From the NCBI GenBank assembly GCA_029564115.1, contig JAKQQP010000070.1, positions 1-64,000 of the forward strand: a DNA stretch of 64,000 bases, in the 5' to 3' direction. How positions within the stretch are numbered: the stretch's first letter is position 1; each line of letters opens with the position of its first letter. Source of the DNA: Candidatus Rifleibacteriota bacterium. GTDB taxonomy: Bacteria; Riflebacteria; Ozemobacteria; Ozemobacterales; Ozemobacteraceae. Made by a program: the position numbers and the translations under genes. This document shows positions 40,232 to 48,655 of the stretch, one piece after another. The notes under the pieces were generated by a model. That model worked only from the letters and a program-made list of their open reading frames with translations, had not been told where the DNA came from and searched no databases.

Positions 40232-41677
40232 GTGAGTTCATCAAAGCTTAGCATCGAAAAATTCAACGAAATCCGCCAGGAGATACTGCAAACCTGGCCA
40301 ACCGGCCAAGGCCTGACTCTCGAAGATGGCATTGCCTACCAGAAGACCATCCCCGAAGCCAAAAACTTCGCCGTGGCCATGCGTAAAGCCTCTGAAGCCG
40401 GCAAGACACTGCTGCAGCCCCGCGCTGGTGTCGCACTGATTCAGGATCACATCAAACTGCTGCAATATCTCGAAAACGAGGGCGAAGCGGATTTGCTGCC
40501 GACCACCATCGATGCCTACACCCGCCAGAACCGCTACCAGGAAGCAGCTGTCGGTATCGAGAAATCGCTGCAGGCAAGAACTTCACTGTTGAACGGGTTC
40601 CCGGCGGTAAATCATGGTCTGGCCGGTTGCAGGCAGGTTACCGAAGCTGTTAAGTCGCCGATTCAGGTGCGCCACGGCACTCCTGATGCCAGATTGCTTG
40701 CTGAAATTACCCTGGCCGGTGGTTTTACCAGCTATGAAGGCGGCGGTATTTCTTATAACATTCCTTATGCGAAAAAGGTGCCCCTGCAGAAATCGATCGA
40801 CGACTGGAAATATGTCGACCGCCTTGTCGGTATCTACGAAGAGAACGGTATTCACATCAACCGCGAGCCGTTTGGCCCCTTGACCGGCACTCTGGTGCCA
40901 CCTTTCGTCAGCCATGTGGTTGCCATCGTCGAAGGCATTCTGGCCCTGCGTCAGGGCGTGAAGTCGATCACTCTCGGTTACGGTCAGGGTGGCAACCTGT
41001 TTCAGGATATCGCCGCTCTGATTTCGTTGAAGAGTCTGGCACACGAATTCTTTGCCCGTGAAGGTTTTAAAGATTATGAACTGACAACCGTTTTCCATCA
41101 ATGGATGGGCGGTTTCCCTGAAGACGAAGCCAAAGCCTTCTCAGTTATCAGCTGGGGTGCTTCAGTAGCAGTTTTGGCCGGCGCCGACAAAGTAATCGTC
41201 AAGTCGCCGCACGAAGCTATGGGTATTCCGACCAAAGAAGCCAACGCTCAGGGGCTCAGATGCACCCGTCAGGCTGTCAGCATGCTGCGCGATCAGAAGT
41301 TTCCGATCGGCAAAGAGCATCAGGTCGAGATCGAGCAGATTCAGAAAGAAGTCAGATGCATCATGGAAGCAATTTATCAGCTTGGCAACGGCGATGTCGA
41401 AGCCGGTATCGTAGCTGCTTTTGAAGCCGGGGTTATGGATGTACCATTCGCACCTTCGATTCACAATCACGGCAAAATTCTGCCGATGCGTGACAACAAC
41501 GGCTTTATCAGAGTATTCAACAAGGGCAATCTCGCCCTCAACGACGAAATTATGGCTTACCACCGCGAAAAGCTCGAAGAGCGGGCGAAGGCAGAAGGCC
41601 GCAACGTATGTTTCCAGATGGTTACAGATGATATTTACGCTATCAGCAAAGGCGCATTAGTAGGGAGACCCAGATGA
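40232..41677 (+). CDS. glmE: Methylaspartate (glutamate) mutase, large subunit
   Basis: About 481 residues from GTG 40232, preceded by AAGGAG at 40216-40221. An upstream ATG at 40166 lies inside glmL and would add 22 unconserved residues. Length matches clostridial GlmE (~483). Typical segments: LLQPRAGVALIQDHIKLL, TIDAYTRQNRY, QVRHGTPDARLLAEITLAGG and EGGGISYNIPYAKKVPL (substrate-binding barrel). It is the TIM-barrel catalytic subunit that binds glutamate and cleaves the Co-C bond of adenosylcobalamin bound by GlmS. It overlaps the next gene by four bases. Confidence 0.95.
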   Translation: MSSSKLSIEKFNEIRQEILQTWPTGQGLTLEDGIAYQKTIPEAKNFAVAMRKASEAGKTLLQPRAGVALIQDHIKLLQYLENEGEADLLPTTIDAYTRQNRYQEAAVGIEKSLQARTSLLNGFPAVNHGLAGCRQVTEAVKSPIQVRHGTPDARLLAEITLAGGFTSYEGGGISYNIPYAKKVPLQKSIDDWKYVDRLVGIYEENGIHINREPFGPLTGTLVPPFVSHVVAIVEGILALRQGVKSITLGYGQGGNLFQDIAALISLKSLAHEFFAREGFKDYELTTVFHQWMGGFPEDEAKAFSVISWGASVAVLAGADKVIVKSPHEAMGIPTKEANAQGLRCTRQAVSMLRDQKFPIGKEHQVEIEQIQKEVRCIMEAIYQLGNGDVEAGIVAAFEAGVMDVPFAPSIHNHGKILPMRDNNGFIRVFNKGNLALNDEIMAYHREKLEERAKAEGRNVCFQMVTDDIYAISKGALVGRPR

Positions 41678-42924
41678 AAATAATCAAAGCTGCTTTTTCA
41701 AAAGGTATTTCGGCATTTTTCTTCGACGATCAGCGTGCCATTAAAAAGGGCGCGAAACATGATGGTTTTGTCTACGTCGGCGAGCCGGTAACTCAGGGGT
41801 TCAGCCGCATCAGACAGGCAGGGCAGAGTATTTCGGTTCTGCTGTTGCTCGAAGACGGGCAGGTTGCCTGTGGAGACTGCGCTGCCGTGCAGTATTCAGG
41901 TGCCGGTGGCCGTGACCCTCTGTTTCTGGCCGAAGAATATGTTCCTTATCTCGAAAAGCATATCAAACCGTTGCTCGAAGGCATGGAAATCGGGACTTTC
42001 AGAGACATGGCCAAGCATTTTACCGAATTGGTGATCGAAGGCAGGCCACTGCATTCAGCGATTCGCTACGGCCTGAGCCAGGCTCTGCTCGATGCCCGGG
42101 CGAAAGCTCTGCATCTGATGCCCTGTGAAGTCATCTGCCGGGAATACGATCTGCCAGTCATCGCCGAGCGGGTGCCCATTTTTGGTCAGACCGGCGACAA
42201 CCGCTACGATAACGTTGACAAGATGATTCTCAAAGGCATCGAAGTTCTGCCGCATGGTTTGATCAACAACGTCGAAGAGAAGCTGGGCCGCAATGGTGAA
42301 AAGTTGCGCGAATACATTCGCTGGCTCGCTAATCGCGTTAAACAACTGCGCACCAGAGAAGACTACCGCCCCGATCTTCATATCGACGTGTATGGCACTA
42401 TCGGTCAGATTTTCGATAACGATATGATCAAAGTTGCCGAATATATCGCTTCCCTTGAAAAAGATACTTACGGGCTGAACCTTTATATCGAAGGGCCGGT
42501 TGATATGGAAGAAAAACAGCTGCAGATCGCCAGTCTAAAAAAAATCACCGACCATCTGCGCGGCATCAGTTCGCCGGTTAAAATCGTTGCCGACGAGTGG
42601 TGCAACACTTTCGAAGACGTGCGCGACTTTACCGATGCCAAATCCTGTCATATGGTGCAGATAAAGACTCCTGACCTCGGTGGTGTGCAGAATATCGTCG
42701 AAAGCGTTATCTATTGCCGAAAACACGGTATGGAAGCTTATCAGGGCGGAACCTGCAATGAAACCGACATTACCGCAAAAATCTGCGTGCATCTGGCCGT
42801 TGCCGCCAGGGCAGAGCGCATGCTGGCCAAGCCCGGCATGGGGTTTGATGAAGGTTACACAATCGTTAACAACGAACTTGAACGCATTATTGCCGTTCTG
42901 CGCATGAGAAACGGGGGCAAATGA
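41674..42924 (+). CDS. mal: Methylaspartate ammonia-lyase
   Basis: 416 residues, matching the ~413 of Clostridium tetanomorphum. Enolase superfamily: PIFGQTGDNRYDNVDKMILKG near 168, HIDVYGTIG near 230 and LYIEGPVD near 270 (metal ligands), IVADEWCNT near 303, and the general base lysine in HMVQIKTPDLGG near 326. The enzyme removes ammonia from 3-methylaspartate to give mesaconate. It overlaps glmE and the following gene by four bases each, so it is translationally coupled within the operon. Confidence 0.95.
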   Translation: MKIIKAAFSKGISAFFFDDQRAIKKGAKHDGFVYVGEPVTQGFSRIRQAGQSISVLLLLEDGQVACGDCAAVQYSGAGGRDPLFLAEEYVPYLEKHIKPLLEGMEIGTFRDMAKHFTELVIEGRPLHSAIRYGLSQALLDARAKALHLMPCEVICREYDLPVIAERVPIFGQTGDNRYDNVDKMILKGIEVLPHGLINNVEEKLGRNGEKLREYIRWLANRVKQLRTREDYRPDLHIDVYGTIGQIFDNDMIKVAEYIASLEKDTYGLNLYIEGPVDMEEKQLQIASLKKITDHLRGISSPVKIVADEWCNTFEDVRDFTDAKSCHMVQIKTPDLGGVQNIVESVIYCRKHGMEAYQGGTCNETDITAKICVHLAVAARAERMLAKPGMGFDEGYTIVNNELERIIAVLRMRNGGK

Positions 42925-44306
42925 TTATGAGCAACAATGAAGAATTCAGAGTTCTTTCGCCAACTGCAATACTTGGTTATGGCTTTCCTGAAGCCTCTTT
43001 TAAAAAAGGAATGGAACGAAAGCCTCATTTGATAGCTGTCGATGCCGGTTCGACCGACCCGGGGCCTTATTATCTTGGCGCCGGCAAGCCTTTTACTGAT
43101 CGCGCTTTTGTTAAAAGAGACCTGCGTTACATGATCCGTGAAGGTGTGAAGAATGGTATTCCGGTCGTGGTCGGCACTGCCGGCGGTTCAGGGGCTTCAG
43201 CTCACCTTGAATGGTGTCGGCAGATCATCGTTGAGATTGCCCGCGAAGAAAAGTTGAGCTTCAAGCTTGGCGTAATTCCTTCAGATGTGAGCAAAGACAG
43301 TGCGAAGAAGGCTCTTAAAGAGGGCCGCATCAGCCCGCTTGAATGTGTTCACAAGTTGACAGATGCGCTGATCGACGAAACAACTTATCTTGTAGCTCAG
43401 ATTGGTATAGAGCCGATCATCGATGCTCTTAAAGATGGTTGTGACGTAGTTTTGGCCGGTCGTTGCTATGACCCTGCCTGTTTTGCCGCTCTGCCGGTCA
43501 TGAAGGGTTATTCTGAAGGTCTGGCGCTGCATATGGGCAAAATACTCGAGTGCGCCGCCATCGCAGCGACTCCTGGCTCTGGTGCCGATTGCGCTCTGGG
43601 TATTCTCACTAAAGATTCGTTTATTCTTGAAGCACTCAGCCCGAAACGAAAATTTACCTGTGAGTCGGCTGCGGCTCATACTCTCTATGAAAAGTCCGAC
43701 CCTTACCATCTGCCGGGCCCTGGCGGATCGATCAACCTTGACGGTTGCTCTTTCACCGATCTGGGCGATGGCCGCGTCGAAGTTAAGGGCAGTGTCTTCG
43801 AACCCACTCCCAGATATCTGATCAAACTCGAAGGCGCACGCCCCATTGGTTATCGCAGTATCAGTATTGCCGGTACTCGTGACCCGATAATGATCGGCAG
43901 CATCGAAAAAATTCTGGGCGAAGTTAAACAACAGCTTAAAGAAATGTCGCCTGACGAAGATCGCGATAAACAGCTGTTCTTCCATGTTTATGGCCGCAAC
44001 GGCGTCATGGGGCCTCTCGAACCTCTGCAGAACCCGCCGGCGCATGAATTGTGCATCATTATCGAAGCTCTTTGTGACACCCAGGAACAGGCCGACACTC
44101 TGTGCAGCGTTGCCCGTTCGACTCTGCTGCATTACGGTTACGAAGGCCGTATTTCGACTGCCGGCAACCTGGCGTTTCCGTTTTCGCCCTCTGATATAAA
44201 GATGGGGCAGGTTTTCGAATTTTCTGTCTATCACCTGATGGACCCCGCCGATGAAAAGCTTTTTGCTCATCGTATCGAGACCTTCAAAAACGGAGAAAAA
44301 ATATGA
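42921..44306 (+). CDS. AtuA-like (DUF1446) family protein
   Basis: 461 residues. It carries the DUF1446/AtuA pattern: HLIAVDAGSTDPGPYYLGAG near 35, VVVGTAGGSGAS near 74, CDVVLAGRCYDPACFAALP near 174, and CESAAAHTLYEKSDPY near 250. The family is named for acyclic terpene utilisation but is common in methylaspartate clusters together with DUF4387. Its role there is not established; both proteins may form one complex. Two ATG codons (42921 and 42927) are possible; the first overlaps the mal stop. Confidence 0.8.
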   Translation: MIMSNNEEFRVLSPTAILGYGFPEASFKKGMERKPHLIAVDAGSTDPGPYYLGAGKPFTDRAFVKRDLRYMIREGVKNGIPVVVGTAGGSGASAHLEWCRQIIVEIAREEKLSFKLGVIPSDVSKDSAKKALKEGRISPLECVHKLTDALIDETTYLVAQIGIEPIIDALKDGCDVVLAGRCYDPACFAALPVMKGYSEGLALHMGKILECAAIAATPGSGADCALGILTKDSFILEALSPKRKFTCESAAAHTLYEKSDPYHLPGPGGSINLDGCSFTDLGDGRVEVKGSVFEPTPRYLIKLEGARPIGYRSISIAGTRDPIMIGSIEKILGEVKQQLKEMSPDEDRDKQLFFHVYGRNGVMGPLEPLQNPPAHELCIIIEALCDTQEQADTLCSVARSTLLHYGYEGRISTAGNLAFPFSPSDIKMGQVFEFSVYHLMDPADEKLFAHRIETFKNGEKI

Positions 44307-44614
44307 AAAGAAACATACTCGAGGCCGCAAAAGTTATCAGATCGAAGAATGCCGGCCCATTTGAGCTGACGTTCGATATCATGTTCAAGAACAAAGAATA
44401 TTTCGAACTGTTCAAGTCGCAGCAGTTGATCAACCGCACGCAGATGGCCGGGATTCTCAAGATCGACGAGGCCGATATTCTCAATATCGTCTGGTTCTCA
44501 CCGGCCAATGCCGTTAAAATTACGATCAAACGCCCGATGCCGTCTGGTGCCCCGGGTGAAACTGATATCTACGGGGCGCAGCAGCATGCGCCATTGCTGG
44601 CGATAGAATTCTGA
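44303..44614 (+). CDS. DUF4387 family protein
   Basis: 103 residues, overlapping the AtuA-like gene by four bases. It has the DUF4387 features: AKVIRSKNAGPFELTFDIMF at the N-terminus and SPANAVKITIKRPMPSGAPGETDIYGAQQHAPLL at the C-terminus. Genes of this family travel with AtuA/DUF1446 proteins, often as a fused C-terminal domain, which supports a two-subunit complex. The activity is unknown. Confidence 0.8.
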   Translation: MKRNILEAAKVIRSKNAGPFELTFDIMFKNKEYFELFKSQQLINRTQMAGILKIDEADILNIVWFSPANAVKITIKRPMPSGAPGETDIYGAQQHAPLLAIEF

Positions 44615-44615
44615 T

Positions 44616-45560
44616 ATGCAAAGCTCATTCTTGAATTCGAATCTGTCTCATTTTGAGACATTGATGTATTCTACCTACTACGCGCCACGTGGGCGTCCGA
44701 GGCTTTATATGCTCGGCAGCCTGCTGGCGAGCAGGTATCTTGGGCCAACTGATCTGCTTATCGGCATCATCGGCGGCGAGGGTTCGGGTAAGTCTACACT
44801 GATCAAGGGGCTTTTCCCTGGCCTGGAACTGACGAACGACGATGACGGCGTCAATTTGAAGAGCACGCCGATTTATGACTTTCAGCCTGATAATTTTTTT
44901 GCGCCCCATACCTTTCATCTCGATGTTCGCTATGAGCTGGCATTCAAGCAGCCATTCGAGATTATCGACGCGATCAACCGCGCGGTCGAAAACGGCCGCA
45001 GGGTGGTGATCGAGCATTTTGACCTGTTGTATAAGCAACTGGGTTACAATGCTCAGATCATTTTTGCCATCGGCGAAGAACTGCTTGTCTGCAGACCGAC
45101 TGTTTTCGGGCCTTTTCCCGCCGAGATCAAAGCGCATGCTGAAAAAACCGCTGCTTACAGGCGTATGGCTCATTCAGCAGAAGATATTACCAGCTACATT
45201 CTTGCGGCTGAATACAATTACACGCGGCGGGTGCTGCACTCTGACGTGAAGCACGGTTTTGTCATCAAATTCACCGAAAAGCCTGATATCAAAATTCGTG
45301 ATATTGAAGAAAAGGTGAAGAAGGTGATCGAAGCTAACGTGCCGATCGGCGTGTCCGGTAAAGACAAGATCGGTATTGGTGACTGGCAGATGTTCTGCAC
45401 CGGCACGCGCACGCATGTCAAGTCTTCGGGGCAGATCGAGAACTTCAGGTTGTGGCAGGATTACGTCTATGACCCGATCTGGAAAGAATATATGCTGGTA
45501 GGTATGGTTGGCCCGAAGAAGGGCGTTGGTGTCGAGGGAATTACGTATTTCAGCGAGTGA
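44616..45560 (+). CDS. P-loop protein with alanyl-tRNA-synthetase second-additional-domain (SAD)-like C-terminus
   Basis: 314 residues, starting one base after DUF4387. The N-terminal kinase-like domain has Walker A GIIGGEGSGKSTLIKG near residue 50 and an acidic DDDG loop with RVVIEHFDLLY downstream, resembling uridine-kinase-type P-loop proteins. The C-terminal ~120 residues contain MAHSAED (like the HxxxH region) and FCTGTRTHVKSSGQIENF, similar to the C-x3-H zinc motif of AlaRS/ThrRS editing domains (CGGTHVxxTGEI), though with two extra residues. It is a recurrent member of glutamate mutase clusters in my memory of annotations. Function unknown. Confidence 0.65.
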   Translation: MQSSFLNSNLSHFETLMYSTYYAPRGRPRLYMLGSLLASRYLGPTDLLIGIIGGEGSGKSTLIKGLFPGLELTNDDDGVNLKSTPIYDFQPDNFFAPHTFHLDVRYELAFKQPFEIIDAINRAVENGRRVVIEHFDLLYKQLGYNAQIIFAIGEELLVCRPTVFGPFPAEIKAHAEKTAAYRRMAHSAEDITSYILAAEYNYTRRVLHSDVKHGFVIKFTEKPDIKIRDIEEKVKKVIEANVPIGVSGKDKIGIGDWQMFCTGTRTHVKSSGQIENFRLWQDYVYDPIWKEYMLVGMVGPKKGVGVEGITYFSE

Positions 45561-45659
45561 CTTGTTCTATCGAGTCGGAAACCGGGCGTCTAGCCCTGTT
45601 GCGTCGAGATGGCCGGGCAGTTTCATAAATAGACAGCCTGATCAGGGAAGGAAAAAAAT

Positions 45660-47219
45660 ATGAACGTGGAATGCAAATTTAGAAAGCTTACCGACAAAGG
45701 TATCAGACGTGAAAACATCGGTGGCAGGCAGTTTCTGACTGTCGAGCCTGAAGTTCTCAGGTTGCTTGCTGAAGAAGCTTTTCACGATCTCTCGTTTTAT
45801 CTGCGTCCCGGTCATCTCGATGAACTGGCGGCGATCGCTGCCGACCCGAAAGCTGCCGATAACGAGCGTTTTGTCTGCAGTGCTCTGATCAAAAACGCCG
45901 TTATCGCTGCCGAAGGTTTTTTGCCGTTGTGCCAGGATACCGGCACAGCCACGGTTTTTGCCTGGCGTGGTGAACGGGTTCTTACTGGTGGCGAAGACGA
46001 GCGCCTTCTGACTGACGGCATCGCCGCAGCCTGGCGAAACAACAGCCTGCGCTATTCTCAGGTTGCGCCTACCAGTATGTTCGAAGAAGTGAACACCGGC
46101 AATAACCTGCCGGCCCAGATTGACATCGCTTTTGCGCCTGGTGACGAGTATCGTTTCATGTTTATGGCCAAGGGTGGAGGGTCTGCGAACAAGACCGTTC
46201 TGCACCAGGGCAGCCGGGCTCTGCTGAATGAGAAATCGCTCGAAAGTTTTCTCAAGGAAAAGATTGCCGGGCTGGGGGTTGCAGCCTGCCCGCCTTACAC
46301 AATCGTTGTGGTGGTCGGCGGCACTTCGCCCGAAAACAATCTGAAAACCATGAAACTGGCTTCGACCGGCTGGCTCGACGGATTGCCGACGACTGGCGAT
46401 GGCAAGGGCACGCCTTTCCGCGACCTCGAATGGGAAAACCGCGTCATGAAAATCGCAGCTGAAAGTGGCTGGGGCGCCCAGTTCGGTGGCTCGCATCTGG
46501 CAATCGAAGCCAGGGTTGTTCGTCTGCCGCGCCACGCCGGTTCATGCCCGGTGTCGGTAGGTGTTTCGTGCAGTGCCCATCGTAACATGGCGGCAAAAAT
46601 TACCGCTGATGGCGTGTTCATCGAAGAGCTTGACCGCAACCCTTCGCGGTTGCTGGCAAAATGCCAGACTGGCAGTCTTAAAGCCGTCAGTATCGATCTT
46701 GACCGCCCGATGCCAGAGATTCTGCTGCAGCTGTCAAAACACCCGGCCGGTTCGCTGGTGCTGCTCAACGGCACACTGATCGTTGGCCGCGACATGGCGC
46801 ATGCCAGGCTTTTCGACATGGTCAATGCCGGTCAGCCCCTGCCTGATTATTTTAAAAATCATCCGGTCTATTACGCCGGCCCCGCCAAGACTCCAGCCGG
46901 GCATGTTATCGGTAGTTTCGGCCCGACTACGGCTCAGCGCATGGACGAATACATGGATTTCTTCATGAGTCGTGGTGCTTCGATGGTGACGCTGGCGAAG
47001 GGTAATCGCGCCGAAAGCGTTGTCAAAGCCTGCGAAAAATACGGCGGCTTTTATCTCGGCACTATTGGCGGAGCAGCAGCTCTGATTGCCAAAGAAAACA
47101 TTCTTTCGTCAGAAGTTCTTGATTTCCCAGAATATGGCATGGAAGCCATTCACCGCATCAAAGTCAAAGACATGCCCGCCTTCATTCTCTACGACAACAA
47201 AGGCAACCGCCTGTATTGA
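45660..47219 (+). CDS. Class I fumarase-family hydratase, probable mesaconase
   Basis: 519 residues with GGAAGG upstream: fused alpha (1-~335) and beta (~345-519) parts of an iron-sulfur class I fumarase. Likely [4Fe-4S] cysteines lie in LPLCQDTGTATVF near 85, ACPPYT near 206 and SCSAHRNMAAK near 303. Beta-part motifs include GPTTAQRMDEYMDFF and GNRAESVVKACEKYGGFY. Class I fumarases can hydrate fumarate and mesaconate; being ~100 bases after the methylaspartate genes, the likely reaction here is mesaconate to (S)-citramalate, the third pathway step. It could also serve as fumarase in general metabolism. Confidence 0.85.
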   Translation: MNVECKFRKLTDKGIRRENIGGRQFLTVEPEVLRLLAEEAFHDLSFYLRPGHLDELAAIAADPKAADNERFVCSALIKNAVIAAEGFLPLCQDTGTATVFAWRGERVLTGGEDERLLTDGIAAAWRNNSLRYSQVAPTSMFEEVNTGNNLPAQIDIAFAPGDEYRFMFMAKGGGSANKTVLHQGSRALLNEKSLESFLKEKIAGLGVAACPPYTIVVVVGGTSPENNLKTMKLASTGWLDGLPTTGDGKGTPFRDLEWENRVMKIAAESGWGAQFGGSHLAIEARVVRLPRHAGSCPVSVGVSCSAHRNMAAKITADGVFIEELDRNPSRLLAKCQTGSLKAVSIDLDRPMPEILLQLSKHPAGSLVLLNGTLIVGRDMAHARLFDMVNAGQPLPDYFKNHPVYYAGPAKTPAGHVIGSFGPTTAQRMDEYMDFFMSRGASMVTLAKGNRAESVVKACEKYGGFYLGTIGGAAALIAKENILSSEVLDFPEYGMEAIHRIKVKDMPAFILYDNKGNRLY

Positions 47220-47232
47220 ACCGAGGTTGCAG

Positions 47233-47682
47233 GTGAAAATTCTTGTCGATGCCGATGCGCTGCCGGGTGCGGCTCGCGATATTATTTTCAGGGCGGCTGA
47301 ACGGGTGCGGGTGCCGGCGATTCTGGTCGCCAACAAACTGTTGCGGGTTCCAGAGTCAGAGTTCATTAGCTTTGAGATGATCGAGCAGGGCTTTGATGTT
47401 GCCGATGCGAGAATTGTCGAACTGACAGAGCCCGGCGATCTGATAATTACCGCTGACATACCGCTGGCGGCAGAGGTTGTCGCCCGTGGCGGTCTTGCGG
47501 TTGACCCTCGCGGGCAGCTTTATTCAGAAGAGAATATCAAAGAGCGCCTTTTCGTGCGCGATTTCATGGATACCCTGCGCAAATCAGGAGCCACCACCGG
47601 CGGCCCGGCCCCTTATGGCAAAAAAGAGTGTCAGGCCTTCGCCAACCAGCTCGACCGACTGCTTACCCGCCGAAAAATTTGA
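47233..47682 (+). CDS. YaiI/YqxD family (DUF188) protein
   Basis: About 149 residues from GTG 47233 with GAGG six bases upstream; longer in-frame starts lie inside the fumarase gene. It has the family start KILVDADALPG, then DAR.VE..E.GDLIITADIPLAAEVVARGGLAVDPRG near 60-100, and a C-terminal SGATTGGPAPYGKKECQAFA. The fold resembles PIN/NYN nucleases, with conserved aspartates (D5, D7, D78-type). The biological role of the family is not established. Confidence 0.85.
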   Translation: MKILVDADALPGAARDIIFRAAERVRVPAILVANKLLRVPESEFISFEMIEQGFDVADARIVELTEPGDLIITADIPLAAEVVARGGLAVDPRGQLYSEENIKERLFVRDFMDTLRKSGATTGGPAPYGKKECQAFANQLDRLLTRRKI

Positions 47683-47810
47683 ATGAATTACAAGTGTTTT
47701 TTTGCAGGGATTCGCTATGATTGAATTTATAATTCTGTGGTCGCGTTTCCTGAAAAAATTGTGATACTGTTCTCATTAGTCGTCGGGTTTGTATAACTTG
47801 GGGGAATGTT

Positions 47811-48536
47811 GTGGGATACACGAAAAATGCTGTGATTGTCGGGGCAACCACCGGAATCGGCAAAGCGCTCGCTGAGTTACTGATAAGTGATGGCTGGCGT
47901 GTCGGTATCTCTGGTCGCCGTCTTGAACTGCTGGAAGAATTTAAGCAGTGCCATGGCGAGAGGGTTGTTTGCCGACAGATGGATGTAAACCATCCTGAAG
48001 AGGTCATGACAGGGTTCGATGAATTTGTCAGGCTGCTCGATGGGGTCGATCTGGTCGTTATCAGTGCCGGCACCGGTGCTGCCAACCCTGACTTGAAATG
48101 GGAACCGGAAGCGGCGACAATTGCGACAAACGTTACTGGTTTTGCCGCCGTCGCTACCAGTGCGATGAGATATTTTTTGAAGCGTGGCAGCGGCCATCTG
48201 GTCAGCATTTCTTCGGTTGCGGCCTTGCGTGGCAGTCATGAAGCTCCTGCCTACAACGCTTCAAAGGCTTTTGTCAGTAACTATACTGAAGGGTTGCGGG
48301 TTAAAGCAGCCAGATCAGGAAAGCCGATTTATGTAACCGATATTTTACCTGGCTTTGTCGATACCCGCATGGCTCAGGGGGAGGGGCTTTTCTGGGTTGC
48401 CTCCCCGGAAAAAGCAGCTGGGCAGATCTATGCCGCCATCAGGAAAAAAAGCCGCCGGGCCTATATCACGAAACGCTGGCGGTTGATAGCTCTGCTGATG
48501 CAGTTTATGCCAGATTTTATTTACCAGAAATTCTGA
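47811..48536 (+). CDS. Short-chain dehydrogenase/reductase
   Basis: 241 residues from GTG 47811 with GGGGGAA upstream. Classical SDR motifs: VGATTGIGKALAE (TGxxxGIG-type NAD(P) site) near 11, SGRR near 35 (NADP preference), ISAGTG near 84 (NAG position), SISSVAALRGS near 130 (catalytic Ser) and YNASKAF near 147 (Tyr and Lys). The C-terminus has a hydrophobic segment (LIALLMQFMPDFIY), suggesting membrane association. Substrate unknown; single-gene unit. Confidence 0.85.
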   Translation: MGYTKNAVIVGATTGIGKALAELLISDGWRVGISGRRLELLEEFKQCHGERVVCRQMDVNHPEEVMTGFDEFVRLLDGVDLVVISAGTGAANPDLKWEPEAATIATNVTGFAAVATSAMRYFLKRGSGHLVSISSVAALRGSHEAPAYNASKAFVSNYTEGLRVKAARSGKPIYVTDILPGFVDTRMAQGEGLFWVASPEKAAGQIYAAIRKKSRRAYITKRWRLIALLMQFMPDFIYQKF

Positions 48537-48591
48537 ACCAGTTTAATTCAGCCGCTTTATGAACACTGCGAAAACTTTTTGCCGGTGTACA

Positions 48592-48620
48592 TTGCGGGGT
48601 TGTCTTCATTTTCTTATACT
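48592..48620 (+). promoter_or_regulatory. Sigma-70-like promoter for the glycine-zipper protein gene
   Basis: TTGCGG (48592-48597), 17 bases, TATACT (48615-48620). The leader to ATG 48656 would be about 30 bases. Confidence 0.4.
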
Positions 48621-48655
48621 CAAAAGAAGTCTGTAGTCTTTCACTGGAGTTCAGT

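Noticed and set aside
43281..44330. 349-codon open frame on the minus strand
   Set aside because: Opposite the well-supported AtuA-like gene; composition is rich in Arg/Phe/His as expected for an antisense shadow.
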